From Polynucleobacter sp. UBA2650 (lineage in GTDB: Bacteria; Pseudomonadota; Gammaproteobacteria; Burkholderiales; Burkholderiaceae), in assembly GCA_002359975.1 (NCBI GenBank), contig DENG01000118.1, positions 1 through 8,710 of the forward strand: a stretch of DNA of 8,710 nt, read 5' to 3'. How positions within the stretch are numbered: the stretch's first letter is position 1; every line of letters begins with the position of its first letter. Below are positions 1 to 6,417 of this stretch, piece after piece. Below the pieces are notes generated by a model. That model ran no database searches. It was not told the origin of the DNA and saw nothing but the letters and a program-made list of their open reading frames with translations. Both the position numbers and the translations under genes were made by a program.

Positions 1-177
1 TTAGCCTTACAAATAATTACGGGTATATCGAATGTTGTATTCCAGTGGCCTTTAGTTGCTGCCCTTCTCCATACCGGTGGAGCAGCGGCTATCTTATTTT
101 GCTTAGTACGACTGAGTGCAGGAAGTGACTGTTCTTTTTTCTCGGGTCGTGATGTAGAGGGGCAGAGGTCATCGTGA
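1..177 (+). CDS. ctaA: Heme A synthase (CtaA/COX15), C-terminal fragment
   Basis: This is the last 58 residues of a protein that begins before the window. The family sits in the inner membrane and oxidises the C8 methyl group of heme O to a formyl group, giving heme A for aa3-type cytochrome oxidase. The visible part opens with [18 protein letters not shown] followed by [10 protein letters not shown]. This is the family's last membrane segment, and residue 24 of the fragment is the His that serves as a heme ligand in the C-terminal half. A short polar tail ([11 protein letters not shown]) follows. Its TGA stop (175-177) overlaps the GTG start of the heme O synthase gene by 4 bp (GTGA), so the two are almost certainly co-transcribed and translationally coupled. 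Identification rests on the motif and on the cyoE and SCO neighbours. CtaA and COX15 cannot be told apart from this fragment. Confidence 0.85.
   Translation, partial: LALQIITGISNVVFQWPLVAALLHTGGAAAILFCLVRLSAGSDCSFFSGRDVEGQRSS
157..168 (+). promoter_or_regulatory. Ribosome binding site for cyoE
   Basis: Two purine-rich stretches, GAGGGG (157-162) and AGAGG (164-168), precede the GTG at 174. The second is 5 bases from it. They lie inside the end of ctaA and support the GTG at 174 over the internal ATG at 204 as the start of heme O synthase. Confidence 0.6.
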
Positions 178-1061
178 GCACTTCGTCTTTTGAGCGCCCA
201 CCAATGCCCCGTTGGCGTCAGTATTGGGTTTTAACAAAGCCACGAGTTACTCAACTTGCAGTCTTTTGTGCCATTATCGGTATGTTTTTGGCAACCCCTG
301 GCATGGTACCGTGGCCCATCTTGATTGGAGGTTCCATCGGTATATGGTTGCTAGCAGGTGCTGCGTTTGCAGTGAACTGCTTAATTGAGCAAGCTGTTGA
401 TGCGAAGATGCGGCGTACAGCATGGCGCCCATCTGCTACCGGAGAAATTACCCCCTTCCAAATTATTATTTTTTCATGCGGGCTTGGTGGCGCTGGTATG
501 GTCGTTCTATGGTTTTATACCAACCCCTTAACGATGTGGCTTACCTTTGCCACCTTTGTTGGCTATGCGGTTATCTATACCTGGTACCTAAAGCCCGCAA
601 CTCCACAAAACATTGTAATTGGCGGCCTTTCAGGAGCGATGCCCCCCGCCTTGGGCTGGGTTGCTGTGACCAATCAACTCTCAGCCGAAGCTTGGCTACT
701 CGTGCTGATTATTTTTGTATGGACGCCACCTCATTTTTGGGCACTTGCTCTGTACCGTCGTGAAGATTATGTACAAGCAGGATTACCAATGTTACCCGTG
801 ACGCATGGTGAGAAATTTACTCTTTTAAATATTTTGCTTTACACCTTAATTTTGTTAGCCGCATCGATCCTGCCATATATCTATGGAATGAGCGGTATTT
901 TTTATTTGGTATCAGCGATTATTTTGAGCGGTATATTTATTTACTATGCGATTCGTCTTTATCAAAACTATAGCGATCAGTTGGCGCGTAAGACCTTTAA
1001 ATACTCCATCAGCTATTTAGCACTATTATTTGCTGCAATCTTGATTGATCACTATCTTTAG
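174..1061 (+). CDS. cyoE: Protoheme IX farnesyltransferase (heme O synthase, CyoE/CtaB)
   Basis: This integral inner-membrane enzyme of the UbiA prenyltransferase family transfers a farnesyl group from farnesyl diphosphate to heme B, making heme O. The protein has 295 residues, the usual family length, and several hydrophobic segments. After a short cytoplasmic N-terminus with the typical [11 protein letters not shown] (residues 18-28) comes the first Asp-rich prenyl-binding motif: N68, E72, D76, then M79-R-R-T82 and RP at 85-86. The CyoE signature [11 protein letters not shown] (183-193) is followed by YRREDY (194-199) and GLPMLPV (203-209), the second polar loop. The start is GTG at 174, overlapping the ctaA stop by 4 bp and supported by an upstream purine-rich site; ATG at 204 is a weaker alternative. 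The next gene, a SCO protein, begins 4 bases after this stop. With CtaA upstream, the product is probably passed on to make heme A. Confidence 0.96.
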   Translation: MSTSSFERPPMPRWRQYWVLTKPRVTQLAVFCAIIGMFLATPGMVPWPILIGGSIGIWLLAGAAFAVNCLIEQAVDAKMRRTAWRPSATGEITPFQIIIFSCGLGGAGMVVLWFYTNPLTMWLTFATFVGYAVIYTWYLKPATPQNIVIGGLSGAMPPALGWVAVTNQLSAEAWLLVLIIFVWTPPHFWALALYRREDYVQAGLPMLPVTHGEKFTLLNILLYTLILLAASILPYIYGMSGIFYLVSAIILSGIFIYYAIRLYQNYSDQLARKTFKYSISYLALLFAAILIDHYL

Positions 1062-1065
1062 CTCT

Positions 1066-1638
1066 ATGAAGAAACTACTTACATTAGCAATGCTTACTTT
1101 ATTGGCGGCTTGCTCACAGCCCAGTTTTAAAAATGTTGATATTACCGGCAGCAAGTCGTTTGGAAACAACTTTGTGTTGCTTGACTCTCAAGGCAAAGAT
1201 AAAACACTAGCCGACTTCAAGGGTAAGGCCGTTGTCCTATTCTTTGGATATACCCATTGCCCCGATGTTTGCCCCTCAACTTTGATTGAGATGCAGGGAG
1301 TCATGAAGGATTTGGGGCCACTTGCCGATCGCGTGCAGGTTATTTTTATTACGGTCGATCCAGAACGGGATACCGCTGAGTTAATGGCGCAGTACCCGCC
1401 CGCATTTGATCCCCGTTTTATTGGTTTGAGACCTGCAGATGAAGCTGCGCTAATGAAGATAACAAAAGACTTTAAGGCTTACTACAGCAAAGTGCCTGGC
1501 AGCAATCCTAAAAACTATACGATTGACCATACAGCAGGTAGTTATGTGTTTGATCCTGCTGGAAACCTTCGTCTTTATATAAAGCATGGGCAGGGGGTAG
1601 AGCCCATTGCCCATGATTTAAAAATACTTCTAAAGTAA
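1066..1638 (+). CDS. SCO1/SenC-family copper chaperone lipoprotein
   Basis: This thioredoxin-fold protein of about 190 residues is expected to be lipid-anchored and to face the periplasm. Family members bind Cu and help assemble the CuA centre of cytochrome oxidase subunit II. From the ATG at 1066 the N-terminus MKKLLTLAMLTLLAAC is a lipoprotein signal with a lipobox (LAAC) and acylated Cys at residue 16. The copper motif is C65-PDV-C69 within GYTHCPDVCPSTL, and the third ligand is H155 in YTIDHTAGSYVFDP. VDPERDT near residues 97-103 is also typical. I preferred ATG 1066 to the in-frame TTG at 1045 because the TTG lies inside cyoE and would add seven residues ahead of a textbook signal peptide. 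No strong ribosome binding site is visible, so coupling to cyoE, whose stop is 4 bases upstream, is likely. The TAA stop abuts the stop of convergent rpoH. Confidence 0.93.
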   Translation: MKKLLTLAMLTLLAACSQPSFKNVDITGSKSFGNNFVLLDSQGKDKTLADFKGKAVVLFFGYTHCPDVCPSTLIEMQGVMKDLGPLADRVQVIFITVDPERDTAELMAQYPPAFDPRFIGLRPADEAALMKITKDFKAYYSKVPGSNPKNYTIDHTAGSYVFDPAGNLRLYIKHGQGVEPIAHDLKILLK

Positions 1639-2559
1639 TTAATGTAGTAAGGATTCTTCGTCTTTAAGAACGAGTCGTAATTTCTTGAATGCAGCTACTT
1701 CAATTTGACGAACCCGTTCTGCAGAGATGCCATATTCTTGTGCAAGGTCTTGCAAGGTTTTGCAGCCTTGGCCATCTGCATCCATATTGAGCCAACGAGA
1801 TTGCACAATCTCCCGACTGCGATCATCTAGGGTATTTAAAGCTTGCAGTAGCTTGGGGCCCTGCAATGCAAATTGATCATTTTGAGAAAGTCTAGCGCTG
1901 GGCTCATGGCGCTCATCCGCAAGCCACTGAATGGGTGCAAATTGGTCTTCATCCTGATCGTCGCCATCAATAGAGATGTCGCCACCTGCAAGGCGCATTT
2001 CCATTTCTTTGACATCAGCACCGCGTACATCAAGAGCCTTAGCAAGTGACTCAATTTCAGAATCAGTAAGAGCATTTGCTGAAAGTTTGTTGCTTCGTAA
2101 ATTAAAGAATAGTTTGCGTTGCGCTTTTGTAGTCGCCACTTTAACTAAGCGCCAGTTTTTTAGGATGTACTCATGAATCTCCGCTTTGATCCAATGAATC
2201 GCATAGGAGACTAAGCGCACGCCTTGATTGGGATCATAGCGCTTCACTGCTTTCATTAAACCAATATTGCCCTCTTGAATGAGGTCGGCATGAGGAATTC
2301 CGTAGCCAAGGTATTGACGTGCAACAGAGGCCACTAGGCGCAAATGTGAGAGAACCAGTTGACGAGCCGCATCTAAATTTTCAGAACGACGATACTCCTG
2401 CGCAAGAGTAAATTCTTGAGCAGCGCTCAGCATTGGTAAGCGGTTGATATGCGCTAAATAGGCGTCAATCGTTCCAACGCCAAGCGCAGGCAAAGGCATA
2501 GCCAGACCGCCTGCCGAAGTATTGCGATTAATAGGTTTTAAGGCTGTATTCAAAGTCAT
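1639..2559 (-). CDS. rpoH: RNA polymerase heat-shock sigma factor sigma-32 (RpoH)
   Basis: The product directs RNA polymerase to heat-shock promoters (chaperones and proteases). It has 306 residues, slightly longer than the usual 280-295. Region 1.2 begins near residue 30 (TIDAYLAHINRLPML). Region 2 runs from about 65 to 140, with the core-binding DLIQEGNIGLMKAVKRYDP (92-110) and the -10-recognising VRLVSYAIHWIKAEIHEYI (114-132). The RpoH box QRKLFFNLR (147-155) distinguishes it from RpoD and RpoS. Region 4.2 contains the helix-turn-helix TLQDLAQEYGISAERVRQIE (268-287). Residues 1-29 are not conserved in my memory of the family. The second Met, at residue 21 (ATG at 2497-2499), could be the start, with a purine-containing stretch just upstream; no Shine-Dalgarno precedes the first ATG. 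The gene follows ftsY on the same strand after 99 bases, and that gap holds a CIRCE operator, so transcription is probably repressed by HrcA. Confidence 0.96.
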   Translation of the reverse strand: MTLNTALKPINRNTSAGGLAMPLPALGVGTIDAYLAHINRLPMLSAAQEFTLAQEYRRSENLDAARQLVLSHLRLVASVARQYLGYGIPHADLIQEGNIGLMKAVKRYDPNQGVRLVSYAIHWIKAEIHEYILKNWRLVKVATTKAQRKLFFNLRSNKLSANALTDSEIESLAKALDVRGADVKEMEMRLAGGDISIDGDDQDEDQFAPIQWLADERHEPSARLSQNDQFALQGPKLLQALNTLDDRSREIVQSRWLNMDADGQGCKTLQDLAQEYGISAERVRQIEVAAFKKLRLVLKDEESLLH

Positions 2560-2592
2560 CGATTTATTGATTAGTTTGATTGCAATATGTTA

Positions 2593-2622
2593 ATTCTAGC
2601 ACTCCTATAAGGAGAGTGCTAA
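2593..2622 (-). promoter_or_regulatory. Candidate sigma-70 promoter of rpoH, overlapping CIRCE
   Basis: Read on the minus strand, TTAGCA (2622-2617, four of six matches to TTGACA) and TAGAAT (2598-2593, five of six matches to TATAAT) are separated by 18 bases. Transcription would start near 2586, giving a leader of about 27 bases. The -35 hexamer lies in one arm of the CIRCE operator and the -10 overlaps the other, which fits direct occlusion by HrcA. A TTGATA further upstream (2633-2628) is a possible alternative -35 but has no good -10 at normal spacing. The call is by eye only; readthrough from ftsY is also possible. Confidence 0.4.
2596..2622 (-). promoter_or_regulatory. CIRCE operator (HrcA binding site) upstream of rpoH
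   Basis: This inverted repeat, in rpoH orientation, is TTAGCACTC, nine bases, then GAGTGCTAG. The CIRCE consensus is TTAGCACTC-N9-GAGTGCTAA, so the spacing is exact and 17 of 18 arm positions match; only the last base differs. CIRCE is the operator of the heat-shock repressor HrcA, best known before groESL and the hrcA-grpE-dnaK operon. It lies 36 bases upstream of the rpoH ATG and downstream of the ftsY stop, so rpoH is the only gene it can control by position. A perfect arm-to-arm match of this length and spacing is very unlikely by chance. No hrcA gene is in the window, so its presence in the genome is assumed. Confidence 0.92.
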
Positions 2623-2658
2623 TCTCACTATCAATTTATAAGACCTTGATTAATATGG

Positions 2659-3570
2659 TTATTCTACCAGCTCTTTAGCATATGCTTTTGCATTAAAGGG
2701 CTCTAGATCAGATAGGCCCTCCCCTTTACCCAGGGCATAGACAAAGGTTTTGAAGGCGGGGGTGCCCGTTTCTGGGGGGGTCTCAAGGGCTTTGCTAAGC
2801 GCACAAATAACGCCACCCTTAGCAGTACCATCCAATTTGGTGACAATAATCCCCTGAAGACCAATTGCATTCCTAAATGCCAGAACTTGTGCAATGCCAT
2901 TCTGACCAGTATTGCCATCTAGAACGAGGACAATTTGATGGGGCGCATCTGGAACCACCTTGGAGATCACCCGTTTTACCTTTTTGAGCTCTTCCATCAG
3001 ATTTCCTTGGGTCGCTAAGCGCCCAGCCGTATCAATAAACAGAACATCGATTTGGCGAGAAATCGCAGCGTGTATAGCGTCGTGCGCAACGGCTGCCGCG
3101 TCACCACTTTCTTGGCTTAAGACTTGGACTTGGTTGCGCTCCCCCCATTCCTTGAGTTGATTGCGCGCCGCAGCTCTGAAGGTATCGCCAGCAGCCAATA
3201 AAACAGATTTACCTTGCACTTGAAAGTGATGACAAAGTTTGCCGATAGAGGTTGTTTTACCTGCACCATTAACCCCAACGATTAGCCAGATTTCAGGTTT
3301 GTGGTTTGACTGGCTTAATAAAAGAGGGTTTTGAGGATTTTCAAGAGGAGCTAAAAGACGGCTAATCTCCTGAACCAATAACCCTTTTAAATCCTCAGCA
3401 TTTTGGATCAATTGGGATTTAGCTAGTTTACGAAGGCTAGCAATAAGTACGTTGGTGGTCGCAATCCCAACATCTGCCTTTAGAAGGGTTTCTTCTAATT
3501 GCTCAAACCAGGACTCATCAATTGGATGAAGACCAAATAGGGAACCAAGCGTTTTACGTAAACCAAACAT
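2659..3570 (-). CDS. ftsY: Signal recognition particle receptor FtsY, short form
   Basis: This SRP GTPase receives ribosome-nascent chain complexes from Ffh/4.5S RNA at the inner membrane for delivery to SecYEG. It is short at 303 residues: a brief basic/hydrophobic N-terminus (MFGLRKTLGSLFG), then the N domain helices (about 15-80) and the G domain (about 93-303). The long acidic A domain of E. coli FtsY is absent. GTPase motifs are G1 GVNGAGKT (99-106), DTFRAAARNQL (129-139), DTAGR (180-184) and TKLDGTAKGG (244-253). The closing loop is GKGEG (281-285), where GVGE is usual, and it follows a stretch about ten residues longer than in E. coli, containing a seven-base C tract in the coding strand. 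The start is ATG at 3570 with AAAGGA 11 bases upstream. The gene diverges from the M16/rsmD block, as ftsY and rsmD do in many proteobacteria, and is followed by rpoH. Confidence 0.95.
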   Translation of the reverse strand: MFGLRKTLGSLFGLHPIDESWFEQLEETLLKADVGIATTNVLIASLRKLAKSQLIQNAEDLKGLLVQEISRLLAPLENPQNPLLLSQSNHKPEIWLIVGVNGAGKTTSIGKLCHHFQVQGKSVLLAAGDTFRAAARNQLKEWGERNQVQVLSQESGDAAAVAHDAIHAAISRQIDVLFIDTAGRLATQGNLMEELKKVKRVISKVVPDAPHQIVLVLDGNTGQNGIAQVLAFRNAIGLQGIIVTKLDGTAKGGVICALSKALETPPETGTPAFKTFVYALGKGEGLSDLEPFNAKAYAKELVE

Positions 3571-3582
3571 TATCGATACAAT
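3553..3582 (+). promoter_or_regulatory. Candidate promoter of the M16 peptidase-rsmD-coaD block
   Basis: TTTACG (3553-3558, four of six matches to the -35 consensus) and TACAAT (3577-3582, five of six to the -10) are 18 bases apart. They straddle the start codon of divergent ftsY and would give a leader of roughly 40 bases before the ATG at 3628. This is an eye-made match in an AT-rich divergent gap of only 57 bases, where a promoter is expected, but other positions are possible. Confidence 0.3.
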
Positions 3583-3627
3583 CCTTTAGGTAGATCTTAA
3601 CAAGTTCAAGACCACGTCAACAATGAG

Positions 3628-5058
3628 ATGATAGTCACTCTAAACACACCTAGATTCGTTTGCTTATCCACCCTGAGGATTCTGATCCTGTTGGGCTTAT
3701 GCGTCAGTGCATGCTTACCGCTAGGGGCGTGGGCCAATAAGATAGATACACACGAGTATCAATTTAAAAACGGCTTACGTTTAGTAGTGAAAGAGGATCG
3801 TCGTGCACCCACAGTGGCTCATATGGTTTGGTATCGCGCAGGATCGATGGACGAGCTTAATGGCAAGACCGGCGTCGCGCACGTGCTTGAGCACATGATG
3901 TTTAAGGGAACAGAAAAGGTTAAATCGGGAGATTTTTCCAGAATGGTTGCAGCAGTCGGGGGGCGTGAGAACGCATTCACTGCCCGTGATTTCACGGGGT
4001 ATTTTCAACAGATTGAAAAATCAAAACTTGCCGATGTCATGCGACTAGAGGCTGATCGTATGGCAAATCTGAAGTTTTCAGATGAAGAGTTCTTAAAGGA
4101 AATTCAGGTTGTGATGGAGGAGAGACGTCTACGTACCGATGACAGCCCAAATGGCTTGATGCGGGAATTGATGATGGCCACCGCCTTTACAAGCTCTCCT
4201 TATCGCCATCCCATTATTGGCTGGATGAACGATTTACAAAACATGAAGCCCAATGATGCGAGGCAGTGGTATCGGGATTGGTATGCCCCTAACAATGCAA
4301 TTGTTGTGGTCGTGGGCGATGTGAAACCCTTAGAGGTGAGAGCGCTTGTAGAAAAATACTATGGACCGATTTCTGCAAAGCAATTACCAGAACGTAAGCC
4401 GCAAGTAGAGCCCGAACAAAAAGGAGAAAAACGCGCTAATCTCAAAGCGCTGGCCGATAGCCCACAAATAATGATGGGGTGGAAAGTTCCTAAATTAGAC
4501 CCAAAGAAAATGGATGATGCAGATCCCTATGCGCTTGAGGTCTTGTCTGCAGCACTCAGTGGCCATGATAACTCCCGACTCAATCGAGAGTTAGTTCGTA
4601 GTAAGCGTCTGGCAAATAATGCGGGTGCGAGCTACGACCTTATTAGCCGCGGACCAGAGCTTTTTATGATTAGTGCAACTGTGGCTAAAGGACAGTCAGT
4701 TTCTGATCTGGAAAAAGGTATCTTACAAACTATACAAGAGATTGCCATGAATGGGATCACAGAGGCAGAGCTAAAAAGGATTAAGGCTCAACTTTTAGCC
4801 TCTCAAATCTATAAGCGTGACTCTATTTTTGCTCAAGCAATGGAAATTGGTAGTGCTGAGATTGCCCACGTCTCATGGAAAGATTTGGATCGAATCATTG
4901 AGCGCATTCAGCAAATCCAGTCAGAGCAAATCAAGGCAGCGGTTAAGCGATATTTCATTGTTGACGGTCTAACGATTGTCACCCTAGAACCACAAGCAAG
5001 AACCGTATCGGCAAATCCGAAACCTATTCCCTCCCTTCCTAGCAATTTGCGGCATTGA
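3628..5058 (+). CDS. M16 family zinc metallopeptidase, catalytic subunit (exported)
   Basis: This 476-residue protein has two M16 domains and is related to pitrilysin and the mitochondrial processing peptidase. The inverted zinc motif H85-VL-E88-H89 within GVAHVLEHMMFKGT is intact, and the distal zinc ligand is E164 or E165 in VVMEERR about 75 residues later. FTARDFTGYFQQI (117-129) and the C-lobe are also typical. A hydrophobic N-terminus (about 12-36) looks like a signal peptide with likely cleavage after AWA (36). VSAC at 26-29 could instead be a lipobox, so it may be a periplasmic protein or a lipoprotein. The C-terminal half has SRLNRELVRSKRLANNAGASYDL rather than the full substrate-binding R/Y loop, which the next protein carries. 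The two probably form a heterodimer. The genes are 6 bases apart. The start has only a weak purine site (GAG at 3625-3627). The natural substrate is unknown. Confidence 0.9.
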   Translation: MIVTLNTPRFVCLSTLRILILLGLCVSACLPLGAWANKIDTHEYQFKNGLRLVVKEDRRAPTVAHMVWYRAGSMDELNGKTGVAHVLEHMMFKGTEKVKSGDFSRMVAAVGGRENAFTARDFTGYFQQIEKSKLADVMRLEADRMANLKFSDEEFLKEIQVVMEERRLRTDDSPNGLMRELMMATAFTSSPYRHPIIGWMNDLQNMKPNDARQWYRDWYAPNNAIVVVVGDVKPLEVRALVEKYYGPISAKQLPERKPQVEPEQKGEKRANLKALADSPQIMMGWKVPKLDPKKMDDADPYALEVLSAALSGHDNSRLNRELVRSKRLANNAGASYDLISRGPELFMISATVAKGQSVSDLEKGILQTIQEIAMNGITEAELKRIKAQLLASQIYKRDSIFAQAMEIGSAEIAHVSWKDLDRIIERIQQIQSEQIKAAVKRYFIVDGLTIVTLEPQARTVSANPKPIPSLPSNLRH

Positions 5059-5064
5059 GAAAAT

Positions 5065-6417
5065 ATGATGTATATCGTTCAGATTTATATTAAGCGTTAC
5101 CTCCTTATTTTTATCGCACTGGGGTGCGGTATATGGGGTAAGGCATATGCCGTCTTACCCATTCAAGAGATCGCATTAAGTAATGGCAGTAAAGCTTATT
5201 TAGTTCAGGCCACCACAATTCCAATGATTGATATTGAGATTAGTGTCGATGCTGGTAGTCGTTACGACCCAAAGGGAAAAAGTGGCCTAGCAGGCTTAAC
5301 CGCAGCTCTATTAACCCGAGGAATTGAATGGAACGGCAGCCTTTTAAATGAGGCAATGCAAGCTGATGCTATTGCTGATCTAGGAGCAAGCATTAGCGCA
5401 TCCGCAAGTGGCGAGCGCACTATTGTGCGAGCCAGGTCTTTGAGTAAGCCAGATGTATTTAATCCTGTTCTTGATTTATTAAGTGCTGCTATCTCAAAAC
5501 CAATTTTTGATGTACAGATTGTTGCTCGGGAGAAACAACGGATTTCCTCGGCAATTGCAGAAGGGGATACAAAGCCTGAAGTAGTAATGCAAAAGCGCTT
5601 TCGTAAGGAGTTATTCCGGGATTATCCCTTAGCGGAGTCACCCAGCTTGCTATCGATTGCTTCCATTGACGCAGATGATCTAAAAAGATTCCATCGAAAT
5701 TTCTATCGACAAGATCGCATGATTATCAATATGGTGGGTGATTTAGATGTAAAAACAGCTAAACAAGTGGCTGAGAAATTAATCGCTCAGCTCCCACAGC
5801 AGGGCCCAGCAATCCCAGCATTACCCCCTTTTATTCCTTCACCGCTTGCACCTGAGGCCGATCGACTAATTCGTATCCCGTTTCAGACGCAGCAAACTCA
5901 TATTGCATTAGGAATGAGTTCTATTACGCGGAGTAATCCTGACTATTTTCCACTCCTGGTTGGTAATTATGTATTAGGGGGTGGTGGCTTTGTCTCTAGA
6001 TTGGTTGGAGAGGTTCGTGATAAGCGAGGTTATGCCTATAGTGTGTTTAGCTATTTTCAGCCTGGTCGTGAAACTGGTAGTTTTGAGGCGGGCTTGCAGA
6101 CGCGCAACGATCAAGCCAATCAAGCCCTAGTAGTTTTACAAGAAACAATCGCTCGCTTTATTAAAGAGGGGCCTAGTGATTCAGAGTTGGCAGCGGCCAA
6201 GTCAAATTTAATGAATGGATTTCCACTACGTTTAGATAGTAATCGTAAATTATTGGATAACTTATCTGCCATTACTTGGAATCAATTGCCACTTAATACT
6301 TTGGATGTTTGGACTCAGCAAGTGGCTGCAGTAAAAAAAGAGGATGTACGTGCAGCGTTTCAGCGCCATTTAGATATGGGGCGCATGATTAGCATTCTGG
6401 TTGGAGGGGCGCAGTAA
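5065..6417 (+). CDS. M16 family peptidase-like protein, non-catalytic partner subunit (exported)
   Basis: This 450-residue M16 homologue has lost its zinc site. The segment SGLAGLTAALLTRG (73-86) aligns with TGVAHVLEHMMFKG of the preceding protein, so the three key positions are G77, A80 and A81 instead of His, Glu and His. The C-terminal half keeps the glycine-rich loop GGGGFVSRL (305-313) and the R318/Y325 pair in EVRDKRGYAYS that binds substrate in two-subunit M16B enzymes. The N-terminus is hydrophobic, with likely signal cleavage after AYA (29). The gene starts at the first of two tandem ATGs (5065), 6 bases after the catalytic subunit's stop. The natural reading is an obligate periplasmic heterodimer, one subunit for metal and one for substrate, as known for a Sphingomonas M16B pair. 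Its stop is followed directly by the rsmD start. Confidence 0.88.
   Translation: MMYIVQIYIKRYLLIFIALGCGIWGKAYAVLPIQEIALSNGSKAYLVQATTIPMIDIEISVDAGSRYDPKGKSGLAGLTAALLTRGIEWNGSLLNEAMQADAIADLGASISASASGERTIVRARSLSKPDVFNPVLDLLSAAISKPIFDVQIVAREKQRISSAIAEGDTKPEVVMQKRFRKELFRDYPLAESPSLLSIASIDADDLKRFHRNFYRQDRMIINMVGDLDVKTAKQVAEKLIAQLPQQGPAIPALPPFIPSPLAPEADRLIRIPFQTQQTHIALGMSSITRSNPDYFPLLVGNYVLGGGGFVSRLVGEVRDKRGYAYSVFSYFQPGRETGSFEAGLQTRNDQANQALVVLQETIARFIKEGPSDSELAAAKSNLMNGFPLRLDSNRKLLDNLSAITWNQLPLNTLDVWTQQVAAVKKEDVRAAFQRHLDMGRMISILVGGAQ
6403..6409 (+). promoter_or_regulatory. Strong Shine-Dalgarno deciding the TTG start of rsmD
   Basis: GGAGGGG lies 8 bases before the TTG at 6418 and inside the end of the preceding M16 gene. 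It is one of the best ribosome binding sites in the window and makes the rare TTG start credible, since no in-frame ATG or GTG occurs near the conserved N-terminus of RsmD. Confidence 0.75.

Noticed and set aside
422..763. 113-residue open frame inside cyoE, plus strand
   Set aside because: It is a different-frame shadow of a well-conserved gene, with no motif of its own.
1045..1065. TTG at 1045 as the start of the SCO protein
   Set aside because: It lies within cyoE and adds seven residues before a complete lipoprotein signal that begins at ATG 1066.
1642..1675. Possible terminator hairpin (TTCTT with AAGAA) at the SCO/rpoH junction
   Set aside because: The stem is five A/T-rich pairs with no U-tract and lies in the rpoH coding end.
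1836..2176. Open frames on both strands within rpoH
   Set aside because: They overlap conserved RpoH regions 2 to 4 and have no recognisable product or ribosome site.
2703..3160. Open frames on both strands within ftsY
   Set aside because: They overlap the GTPase domain. I checked the minus-strand one as a possible true reading after a frameshift at the homopolymer run, but the FtsY frame continues properly through the end.
3594..3620. Promoter for ftsY: TTGACG and TAAGAT on the minus strand
   Set aside because: The -35 is good, but the spacing is only 15 bases and the -10 is weak, so I could not support it. A promoter somewhere in this gap remains likely.
3781..4008. 75-residue minus-strand frame in the catalytic M16 gene
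   Set aside because: It is antisense to the zinc-binding region and shows no motif.
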